NCBI GenBank assembly: GCA_023430945.1 | Contig: JAEYYE010000035.1 | Span: 1 to 15,420, forward strand | Source: Bacteroidota bacterium | Lineage (GTDB): Bacteria; Bacteroidota; Bacteroidia; Flavobacteriales_F; PHOS-HE28 | Direction of reading: 5' to 3' | Length of the DNA stretch: 15,420 nucleotides | In this document: positions 1-6,349 of the stretch, piece after piece | How positions within the stretch are numbered: the first letter of the stretch is position 1 | How the letters are laid out: every line of letters starts with the position of its first letter | Translations under genes and position numbers: made by a program | Notes under the pieces: model-generated | What the model saw: only the letters and a program-made list of their open reading frames with translations | The model's database searches: none | What the model was told of the DNA's origin: nothing

Positions 1-311
1 CTGCCGGTGTTCGCGCTCAACACAACACTTCCACCCGAGCAGAAGCTCGTCGGGCCTTGCGGTGTGATCGATGCGGAAGGAGCTGAGCTGATCGAAACGC
101 TAACTCCAGAGGAAGTGTTCTCGCAGCCACCATTGCTGATCCGAACTGTGTAATTCCCGGCTTCAGTAGCGGTGTAATTCGATCCGCTTGCGCCGCTGAT
201 CGTGGTGCCATCGCGCTTCCAGGTGTAGGTGTAACCGCTGCCGGTGTTCGCACTCAGCACGACACTGCCACCCGAGCAGAAGCTCGTGGGACCTTGCGGT
301 GTGATCGAAGC
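1..311 (-). repeat. Tandem 237-bp repeats encoding 79-residue Ig-like domains
   Basis: One complete unit (75-311) and the first 74 bases of the next are visible; the array runs off the left edge. Comparing base 1 onward with base 238 onward gives only about 7 mismatches in the first 77 positions, a period of exactly 237 bp (79 codons). Each unit starts ASITPQGPTSFCSGGS and, in the complete copy, carries a core Trp (YTYTWKRDG) and a second Cys near its end (GGCEN), fitting an Ig-like fold with one possible disulfide. Third-position changes dominate, so the copies are recent or homogenised. The copy number cannot be known from this window. Confidence 0.88.
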
Positions 312-2192
312 GGAGATCGTACCCGGGGTTCCCACGCATTGGCAATTCGAATTCCAGGTATCGTTGGAGGTACATGGATCATTGTCGTTGCAAGGGGAAC
401 CCGGTACAGCGCTTCCGCCCACCACACCTGAGCAATCCGCCGATGCCGATCCAGCCGCTGTTGCGATCGCACCAAGTGAAAGGTTGAGGTAACTACCGCT
501 CTGGTTCACTTGAAGCTTTACCGCTCGCACCATGTACTCACGGCCTGCTTCAAAAGGGATCGCTGCGTTCTGGTACGAAGTACCGCTCACTGGATCTGTG
601 GTGAGACGGGTGATGGTGCCGGTGGAACTGAAGCGGTAGATATGGTAACCCAGAATGTTGCTTTCCGGTGATGCTGACCAGCTGAAAGCAGCGGTCCCGT
701 TCGAGTTGCTCACGGTAAGGGATGTGGGCGGAGCTATCATCTGCATACGCAGTGATGGATCTCCCATAAGGCCGAGATGGATCCTTCCGATCGAACCCTG
801 CCAGCCTTCGGTGAGCGGCGTGTAAAGGCTGGAGTTGTTCATCGTGATCTTCGTGCTGTAACCGATGTTGTCACCGATGCCCATGTGGTGGAAATACCAT
901 GCGGGAATGCCAGCCCATACACTGGTGAGCGCATCCCCCTTCGCGATCGGTGCACGAAGGAAGTTGTCCATGTTGTCCCAGTCGCCGAAATAGCTTCCGC
1001 ATGACATGTTGAACACCCCGCCCATGGTGCTGTTCGCCGCATAGTTGTTGGTGGTGCCGATATTGTTCGCGCCATTGAAGGTGGGGCCGCCATTCACCCA
1101 ACCCTGGGTACCGCCGCCGCTCGAGTAGGTCCACAGGTAACTTTCCCCATTCACCAGATTGTGGAATGATGTACCGTTCTCATTGGCATCGGTGATGTTC
1201 GACGCACCCACGAGCGGACCCATGTTCCTCCATGCACTTCCAGCGATCGGACTGCCCACCCATTGCAGGTTATCGAATACGAGGCCCCGGTTGAGAGGAG
1301 TCCATCCCTTGACCTTGAAACTGTGCGCACGGTTGAGATAGTTCTTCACCAACTGCACTTCACTCTGTGAGAAGGCAGGCATTTCATACAGGTCCACACG
1401 GCCCACCTGAAGTTCAACATCCGAAGGGAAATTGCTTTGGTCGAACTTACCGTCACCTGGAATATTCCTGTTCGCCTGACGCTGTGCGCCGGAGTTGTAA
1501 ACGCTGTTATCGGTCCACGAACCGTTCATCTCACCGTAGTAGCCATCGCAGGGCCAGGCCCCAACGTGCTCGGAGTGACCATCCGGCGCGGCATTCCCGG
1601 AATAGGGCACCGGTACGTGGCCGACCATGTACACCGCCTTCACGTTGGAAGGATCGTTGTTGTAGTGGCCCACCACGATGTTACGGATCGAACTTGCGGA
1701 TGCCGTGCGGCTCACATCCTCGCGGATCACCGCCCAGCCATCGCCTTTCAGGTCCTTCTGCAACTGGTTCAATTCACTGGTCATCTGTGGCGCCAGCGTA
1801 TTGTCCACAAGCAGGATCAGTTTGCCCCGGTAATCGGGTAGTGGAACCTCGATCCCGCTTGCGATGTACCCGGTTCCGGTGGAACCGTTGGCCGAACGAA
1901 CGATCTTGTATTCGTACGCCACACCCACCTGCACCGAATTATCCTGGTACTGCGTGGATGACGAAGAGGGGTTCGCAATGGACGAGCCCCAGGAAGAATC
2001 GCTTTTCAGCTTGCGGTAGATGCTGATCGAAGAGGTGTTGGAGGCCTGTACCCAATTCAGCGTGATGCGCGGTGGAGAATTCTGTACCGTTGCACTCACC
2101 AGAACTGAGGCGTTCTGGGAGGAACTTTGCGAAAAGATCCCTGTCGCGAAAGCCATGAACGACAGGAGGAGCAGAACACGAGACTTCATCAT
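1..2192 (-). CDS. Secreted gingipain-like (C25-type) protein with fibronectin-III and Ig-like repeats, C-terminus outside window
   Basis: The first 730 residues are visible; the gene continues past the left edge. It opens with two Met codons (2192 and 2189) and a signal peptide (residues 1-21, ending near FSQ). A fibronectin-III-like domain follows (about 38-100). Residues 120-485 resemble peptidase family C25: a hydrophobic strand before VGHVPVP (190-196), DGYYGEM (216-222), a VGRVD strand (263-267), MSCGSYFGDWD (396-406) at the nucleophile position and LMGDPSLRM (475-483) at the end. The HG motif expected 30-40 residues before the Cys is replaced by YSSGGGTQGW, so peptidase activity is doubtful. 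Then come a fibronectin-III domain (about 487-560), a Cys-rich linker (CNDNDPCTSND, 601-611) and Ig-like repeats from residue 628. This build is typical of type IX secretion cargo, but the sorting domain would lie outside the window. No Shine-Dalgarno is evident, which is normal in Bacteroidota. Confidence 0.88.
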   Translation of the reverse strand, partial: MMKSRVLLLLSFMAFATGIFSQSSSQNASVLVSATVQNSPPRITLNWVQASNTSSISIYRKLKSDSSWGSSIANPSSSSTQYQDNSVQVGVAYEYKIVRSANGSTGTGYIASGIEVPLPDYRGKLILLVDNTLAPQMTSELNQLQKDLKGDGWAVIREDVSRTASASSIRNIVVGHYNNDPSNVKAVYMVGHVPVPYSGNAAPDGHSEHVGAWPCDGYYGEMNGSWTDNSVYNSGAQRQANRNIPGDGKFDQSNFPSDVELQVGRVDLYEMPAFSQSEVQLVKNYLNRAHSFKVKGWTPLNRGLVFDNLQWVGSPIAGSAWRNMGPLVGASNITDANENGTSFHNLVNGESYLWTYSSGGGTQGWVNGGPTFNGANNIGTTNNYAANSTMGGVFNMSCGSYFGDWDNMDNFLRAPIAKGDALTSVWAGIPAWYFHHMGIGDNIGYSTKITMNNSSLYTPLTEGWQGSIGRIHLGLMGDPSLRMQMIAPPTSLTVSNSNGTAAFSWSASPESNILGYHIYRFSSTGTITRLTTDPVSGTSYQNAAIPFEAGREYMVRAVKLQVNQSGSYLNLSLGAIATAAGSASADCSGVVGGSAVPGSPCNDNDPCTSNDTWNSNCQCVGTPGTISASITPQGPTSFCSGGSVVLSANTGSGYTYTWKRDGTTISGASGSNYTATEAGNYTVRISNGGCENTSSGVSVSISSAPSASITPQGPTSFCSGGSVVLSANTG

Positions 2193-2226
2193 ATGGTATG
2201 GGATCTGAGTGCTGAAGCTCCGCAAC

Positions 2227-2250
2227 ATGGAAAGGCTGGAACCTTTCCAT
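2227..2250 (-). promoter_or_regulatory. Perfect 9-bp hairpin in the leader of the C25-like gene
   Basis: ATGGAAAGG (2227-2235) and CCTTTCCAT (2242-2250) are exact inverted repeats around a 6-base loop. In the minus-strand transcript the hairpin ends 34 bases before the upstream Met codon, so it would lie in the 5' untranslated leader. There is no T-run on either side, so it is not a standard terminator. It could stabilise the mRNA, be a protein-binding dyad, or be incidental; the sequence alone does not decide. Confidence 0.5.
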
Positions 2251-2297
2251 TGGTCATTGGTGACTTGCGAGGCTATCCGCATCAAGGGTTCGAGGGC

Positions 2298-2328
2298 GGC
2301 CGTGCCGGTAAGAGCGTGGCCTTTTTTT
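2298..2328 (+). terminator. Rho-independent terminator with no plus-strand gene upstream
   Basis: GGCCGTGC (2298-2305) pairs over all eight positions with GCGTGGCC (2314-2321), counting two G-U wobbles, around an 8-base loop, and is followed at once by seven T (2322-2328). The wobbles pair only in the plus-strand RNA; on the minus strand they become A-C mismatches and there is no T-run, so the signal is directional. No plus-strand gene precedes it in the window. It may end an antisense or small RNA arising over the start of the C25-like gene. Confidence 0.6.
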
Positions 2329-2638
2329 GAGCGATCGCGAAGTTAGCCGGCAAGAAGATCCCTCGTACGTTCAAACTCTTACAACCACGTGGGTTTCAGC
2401 GTGTCCTAACGGGCCGATCCGGTGCTTCATCGGGAGTACGACGCTATTGTGCGGGCGGCATGGCCCATTCGTCGGATCGGAAGGCTTTTCGACCAATTCC
2501 CCGCTCAGGGGGTCAAGCTTTTTTCACACGGTCCCCTATCGGAGTCCATCGAGGCGCAAAAGCCGATACTACGAGGGGGAATGTGGAAGATCAGGGAAAA
2601 CTGCCGGGCTTTCGCCACACCCACCCCACCGTGTGGGC

Positions 2639-3610
2639 TCAATCCCGCACCAACTCATACAATTGCTCCAGATCAGGCGCGAGGATCACTTCGATCCGCC
2701 TGTTCTTGGCCTTGTCGTTCGGATCGACAGGCAGATATTCGCCGCGCCCGGAAGCCGTAATCCGCAGCGGATCGATCCCGCTTGCTTCCTGCATGATGCG
2801 CACAACGCTGGTGGCCCGCAACACGCTCAGGTCCCAATTGTCCTTGTAAGTTGCACCGGGCTGCACCTTGTCCACATCGGTGTGTCCTTCCACCATTATG
2901 TTCAAGTCCTTCTCATTTTCGATCGCCTTGGCCAGTTTGCTGATCGCTTCCCTTCCCTTCGGATCCACGGCGGCGCTTCCGCTGGGAAAGAGCAGCTTGT
3001 TCTCCATGCTAACGTAGATCCGCCCGCCACGCTGCTCCACGGTAAGCCCCTTCCCTTCAAAACCGGTGAGGGCCTGGCTCACACGATCCTTCAGCCCTTT
3101 CATAGCGGCATCCTTCGCCGCGATCTCCGCCTGAAGTTCCGCAAGTCTGGCTTCGCGATCGGCAAGGGCAGCCTGCTTCTCGCCCACTCTTTTGGACAGT
3201 GCGTTCAACGAATCCTCTTTGTTGATGAGGTCCGATCGTAAAGCTTCCAGATCGGCCACCAGCTTCTGGTTCTCGCTCCGATCGCCGGCCAGCAACTTGT
3301 TGTATTTCTCCAGCAGTTCGTTGTTCAACGTATTGATCTTGTCGTACTGCATGGTCATCTGCCGCAACGAAGTACCCGTGATCGTGGTATCGCGTTGGAG
3401 TTCCTTCATCCTTCGCTCCAGGTCTGCCATGCGCGAATTCACCTCTTCCAGCGCGGTCTGCGCATCACGGGCGCGTGCGTTCGCAGCATCGGTCTCCGCT
3501 TGCAGGAGCTTCGCACGATCCGCGGCCTCCTGGTATTTCCGCTGGGGAACACAGGAAGTGAGCAGAACGGCGCTGATCAAAGGAAGAAGGATCGACAGGC
3601 GGATCGGCAT
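2639..3610 (-). CDS. OmpA-family peptidoglycan-binding lipoprotein with long coiled coil
   Basis: A 323-residue predicted lipoprotein. The signal peptide ends in the lipobox LLTSC, so Cys20 is the likely lipidated residue. Residues about 22-180 are an Ala/Glu/Lys/Leu-rich heptad pattern predicted to form a long coiled coil. Residues about 198-312 are an OmpA C-terminal domain: LLFPSGSAAVDPKG (206-219), EGHTD (241-245), NWDLSVLRA (258-266), ITASGRGE (284-291) and NRRIEVIL (303-310), the set that binds meso-diaminopimelate in the family. It probably sits in the outer membrane and tethers it to peptidoglycan across the periplasm. The ATG at 3610 is the start that gives a clean lipoprotein signal. 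A weak -7-like box (CACCTTTG, 3643 to 3636 on the minus strand) lies 25 bases upstream but has no well-placed TTG. It is divergent from the gene at 3719. Confidence 0.93.
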   Translation of the reverse strand: MPIRLSILLPLISAVLLTSCVPQRKYQEAADRAKLLQAETDAANARARDAQTALEEVNSRMADLERRMKELQRDTTITGTSLRQMTMQYDKINTLNNELLEKYNKLLAGDRSENQKLVADLEALRSDLINKEDSLNALSKRVGEKQAALADREARLAELQAEIAAKDAAMKGLKDRVSQALTGFEGKGLTVEQRGGRIYVSMENKLLFPSGSAAVDPKGREAISKLAKAIENEKDLNIMVEGHTDVDKVQPGATYKDNWDLSVLRATSVVRIMQEASGIDPLRITASGRGEYLPVDPNDKAKNRRIEVILAPDLEQLYELVRD

Positions 3611-3658
3611 GCTTGTGGATTTACAGGAAGCTGTTCAAAGGTGGGCACGGTGCTGCCA

Positions 3659-3687
3659 TTGCTGCACCCGCGGCAACAATATTTTTG
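3659..3687 (+). promoter_or_regulatory. Bacteroidota-type promoter for the gene at 3719
   Basis: TATTTTTG (3680-3687) is an exact match to the Bacteroidota -7 consensus TAnnTTTG, and TTG (3659-3661) is at -33 with an 18-base spacer. Transcription would begin near 3694, leaving a leader of about 25 bases before the ATG at 3719. The match and spacing fit the known housekeeping sigma consensus of the phylum; activity is inferred. Confidence 0.72.
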
Positions 3688-3718
3688 AACATCTCGTTGC
3701 AATAGTATTCCCGTACGG

Positions 3719-4441
3719 ATGAACAACAGCCGCTTGCCGAAGGATTGGGTGGTGATGCCCGCATTGGATGCCGAACTGAAGCGTTACATTCTGCTTGGCT
3801 ACCTGCAACGCGTGAACGAACGGTTCAGCGAACGCAAACTTTATCCCTATCTGGATGATCTGCGATCCCACCTGGAGGAATTGGTCCAATTGAAATGCGG
3901 GAAGAACGAACTCGCCCAGGGGATGCCCGGCCAGTTGATCGGGTTCGATCCACGTACCGGTGAAGCATTGCATGAACGCGATGCCGATGACGTACTACTT
4001 GAACTGATCGAGGAGGTGATCGACTTTTCGATCCCCGATCTGAGGCGCACCCTGTTGCTTGGGCAGGAATTGAAACACGAGCTTGGGGAGAGGATCCAAT
4101 TCTCCCCTGTGGGCATACAACCATTGCATGCCACGGAGGGCTGGCTGCTTTTGCGCACCGGTCGCGATGCACGTGTGTACGCCTACACGATGCCGTTGTT
4201 CCGCGAACATTCAGAAGTGGATCAATACCGGAGCGTGATCACGCGATTCTTGACCACGTATTCCGTGGGGATCGCCTGTACCTACGAGAACATAAAGGCC
4301 GATCTGCGTGCGCAACATCGCGATCATCCCAATCCCGCCACGTTCGTGCTGGAGGCTGAAGTGCCGTTACCGCTGATCGAAACCTACATGCCTCTCGCCA
4401 AACAGCTCGTTTACGAGTTCATTTCCAGCGGCCGCACCTAA
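3719..4441 (+). CDS. Conserved Bacteroidota protein of unknown function
   Basis: A 240-residue protein without a signal peptide, membrane segment or motif I can assign, so it is probably cytoplasmic. The N-terminal half is largely helical and charged: ELKRYILLGYLQRVNE (19-34), then YPYLDDLRSHLEELVQLK (42-59), then an acidic stretch DADDVLLELIEEVIDFS (88-104). The C-terminal half is more mixed and ends in a conserved-looking NPATFVLEAEVPLPL segment. The pattern resembles a conserved hypothetical protein that I associate with Flavobacteriales, but I know no function for it. It has its own strong promoter (3659-3687), so it is likely transcribed alone. Its TAA overlaps the TAG of the convergent gene by four bases (4438-4441). 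Confidence 0.88.
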   Translation: MNNSRLPKDWVVMPALDAELKRYILLGYLQRVNERFSERKLYPYLDDLRSHLEELVQLKCGKNELAQGMPGQLIGFDPRTGEALHERDADDVLLELIEEVIDFSIPDLRRTLLLGQELKHELGERIQFSPVGIQPLHATEGWLLLRTGRDARVYAYTMPLFREHSEVDQYRSVITRFLTTYSVGIACTYENIKADLRAQHRDHPNPATFVLEAEVPLPLIETYMPLAKQLVYEFISSGRT

Positions 4442-6147
4442 TTCTTCGGATCCTTGGCAGGATCGAACCATACCGTGGCCAGATCGCGATATTCCATTCC
4501 GTTGATCGGCAGATCGCGCACGTAGGGCTGCAGGAGCCTTATGGATCGTTCGTGGTACAACGGCATCACTACGGCATCGCTCATCAATTGCTTTTCGGCC
4601 TTTGCCAGCAACTTCATTCGTTCTTCAGGATCGGCGGTGGTCTTCGCCAGCGAGAACCATCCATCGAACCGTTTGTCCACGTAGCGTGTGCTGTTCAAAT
4701 AAGATATTTCCACAGCATCCGCAGGCACATGTTTGCCGTGGAACAATTCAAGGATGTTCTCCGGATCGGGATGGTCCACGATCCAGCCTTCGCGCCAGAA
4801 GTTCGCCTCCCCACGAAGGATCTTGTCGAAATGCTGGGTCACCGGTAATACGGTGGTCACCACGCGGACACCAAGTTCCTTCTCGAGCATTTCACGTAGC
4901 ATGCCGGCCACTTTAATGTAGCCGAACCCATCGCTGTTCACTTGCAGGAAAACAGTGGGCATTCCGCGTCCTCCTGGATAGCCCGCATCCGCCAGCAGCT
5001 TCCTGGCCCGGTCGGGATCGAAAACGATCGCCGGTACCGAGTCGTAGGGATAACCGATGAAACCCGGCGCTACCACGCCATGGGTCGCAGGTACGGCAAG
5101 GCCGCTCAAGGCACTATCCACCAGAAGCTGCCTGTCCACCGCCATGCTCAAGGCCCGGCGCACACGCACATCCTTGAACGCTTCGCTCCGTTGGTTGAAT
5201 CCATAGAACTGTACTGAAAGTGCCGGGATCGATTGTACCTGGTGATCGGCATTGTTCGCCTCAACGAATTCCGTGCGATCCACCGGCAATTCAAAGATCA
5301 GGGACAGGTTCCCTTTCATGAATTCATCCAGCTCCCTGCTTTTATCCGCCGCGAAGGTGTAGCGCACCGCATCGAGGAAGGGGAGCTGGTTGCCGTGCTC
5401 ATCGGTTCCCCAATAATTGTGGTTGCGTTCCAGGATCAATGCTTCACCCCGCCGGTGGGTGCGCAATTTGAATGGACCGGTGCCTACGGCGCGCCAGGTC
5501 ACTTCCTCGCGGTAATGGTCCACCATTTCCTTCGGATAGATCCAACAGCCCTGGTGCGCGAGCAATTGTAGGAAAATGGGCGATGCGTTGGTGAGTTCGA
5601 TCTGCAGGGTATGATCATCGATCGCCTTTATGCCTTTCACACCGGCCGATCCATTTCCCTTGGAATAGAAATGATCATCAGCCCCCACCACGCGCTCCTT
5701 GAAGATCCAGCCCATCTGGTTCTGCGCATCGTTGGTGCAGACCTGCGTGAAGCAATAGGCCACATCGTGCGCGGTAAGCTCCCTTCCTTTTCCGTTGCGG
5801 AAACACGGATCATCATGGAAACGGACGCCTTTCCGTATGTTGAACGTGTATGTGTTCGTGTTCGGATCGAGCGTCCAGCTTGAAGCAAGCCCTGGCTTGA
5901 TGGAAAGATCGGCCTGATCGAAACGCACGAGCCCTTCGTAGATCTGCGCCGCTACGCGGTGTGAAGCGGCCTGCGTGAGCGAAAGCGGGAACAGGCCACG
6001 CAATTCCTCACCCTCGTTGGCGTTGAATATCCCACCGTAATACTTGCCGCCCCTGGCTTCATTGCTGTGCCGATCGGCGCGCGCCGAACAAGAGCAGATC
6101 AGTATCGGGAACAGGAAAAATGATATGATCCGCAGGCAGCAACGCAT
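4438..6147 (-). CDS. ABC-type peptide-binding lipoprotein (SBP family 5)
   Basis: A 569-residue extracytoplasmic solute-binding protein of the family that captures oligopeptides, opines or nickel for ABC importers. The signal peptide ends in ICSC, so Cys20 is the likely lipid anchor. Family hallmarks: LFPLSLTQAASHRVAAQIYEG (52-72) for the first lobe, LASSWTLDPNTNTYTFNIRK (87-106) followed by GVRFHDD, then AHDVAYCF (127-134), a GTGPFKL strand, a YWG turn and the late repeat region ARKLLADAGYPGGRG. Length matches the family. The frame is open upstream to 6519, but that part lacks a signal peptide and would overlap the divergent gene; the ATG at 6147 gives a proper lipoprotein signal and lies 20 bases below a good promoter. 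No permease or ATPase genes are adjacent, so the ligand cannot be inferred from context. Confidence 0.93.
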   Translation of the reverse strand: MRCCLRIISFFLFPILICSCSARADRHSNEARGGKYYGGIFNANEGEELRGLFPLSLTQAASHRVAAQIYEGLVRFDQADLSIKPGLASSWTLDPNTNTYTFNIRKGVRFHDDPCFRNGKGRELTAHDVAYCFTQVCTNDAQNQMGWIFKERVVGADDHFYSKGNGSAGVKGIKAIDDHTLQIELTNASPIFLQLLAHQGCWIYPKEMVDHYREEVTWRAVGTGPFKLRTHRRGEALILERNHNYWGTDEHGNQLPFLDAVRYTFAADKSRELDEFMKGNLSLIFELPVDRTEFVEANNADHQVQSIPALSVQFYGFNQRSEAFKDVRVRRALSMAVDRQLLVDSALSGLAVPATHGVVAPGFIGYPYDSVPAIVFDPDRARKLLADAGYPGGRGMPTVFLQVNSDGFGYIKVAGMLREMLEKELGVRVVTTVLPVTQHFDKILRGEANFWREGWIVDHPDPENILELFHGKHVPADAVEISYLNSTRYVDKRFDGWFSLAKTTADPEERMKLLAKAEKQLMSDAVVMPLYHERSIRLLQPYVRDLPINGMEYRDLATVWFDPAKDPKN

Positions 6148-6166
6148 GTAATGGATGGGATACTGC

Positions 6167-6199
6167 CAAAAATATCCGGGGATTTCCCGCAGCGGGCAA
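6167..6199 (-). promoter_or_regulatory. Bacteroidota-type promoter for the solute-binding lipoprotein gene
   Basis: On the minus strand TATTTTTG (6174 to 6167) matches TAnnTTTG exactly, and TTG (6199 to 6197) lies upstream with a 22-base spacer, at the long end of the accepted range. The start codon at 6147 follows after 19 bases. This supports 6147 over any further-upstream start. Confidence 0.6.
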
Positions 6200-6349
6200 C
6201 GATGCCTCTTATCATTCAACAACCAATTGGTGATGGCGCCTTGAAGGATCACCGTTCGTTCCATAACGGATAATTTTCGGCCTGCTCTGCTCATGCCGAT
6301 AACGCCCACCGCCCGCTGGAATGCGACGATCCGCCCGACCAGCCGGTCG

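Larger units (their letters stand above)
2193..2638. other. Gene-free interval between two minus-strand genes
   Basis: This 446-base stretch separates the start of the C25-like gene from the stop of the OmpA-family gene; both read leftward. No reading frame here looks like a protein: the longer open frames overlap known genes out of frame and have arginine/proline-rich, low-plausibility translations. It holds a perfect hairpin (2227-2250), a plus-strand terminator (2298-2328) and a GCGATCGC octamer (2331-2338). A weaker CCCC/GGGG hairpin followed by six T lies near 2508-2525. I found no TAnnTTTG promoter for the C25-like gene and no tRNA or other structured RNA that I recognise. Confidence 0.7.

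Noticed and set aside
1..311. CRISPR array suggested by repeated sequence
   Set aside because: The repeats are 237 bp, contiguous, in frame and code for Ig-like domains; there are no short repeats with unique spacers.
1367..2026. Plus-strand open frame of 219 codons
   Set aside because: Its product is dominated by Arg, Ser, Pro and Cys, and it is antisense to the well-supported C25-like domain.
2275..2330. Possible tRNA because of GGGTTCGAGGG
   Set aside because: The T-arm-like string has no matching 5-bp stem, acceptor stem or anticodon arm; the region instead forms the terminator hairpin.
2508..2525. Second terminator (CCCC/GGGG hairpin followed by six T)
   Set aside because: Only four firm base pairs, with a spacer before the T-run and no upstream plus-strand gene; too weak to call.
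2327..3241. Plus-strand open frame of 304 codons
   Set aside because: Most of it is antisense to the OmpA-family gene, whose lipobox, coiled coil and OmpA motifs are all intact.
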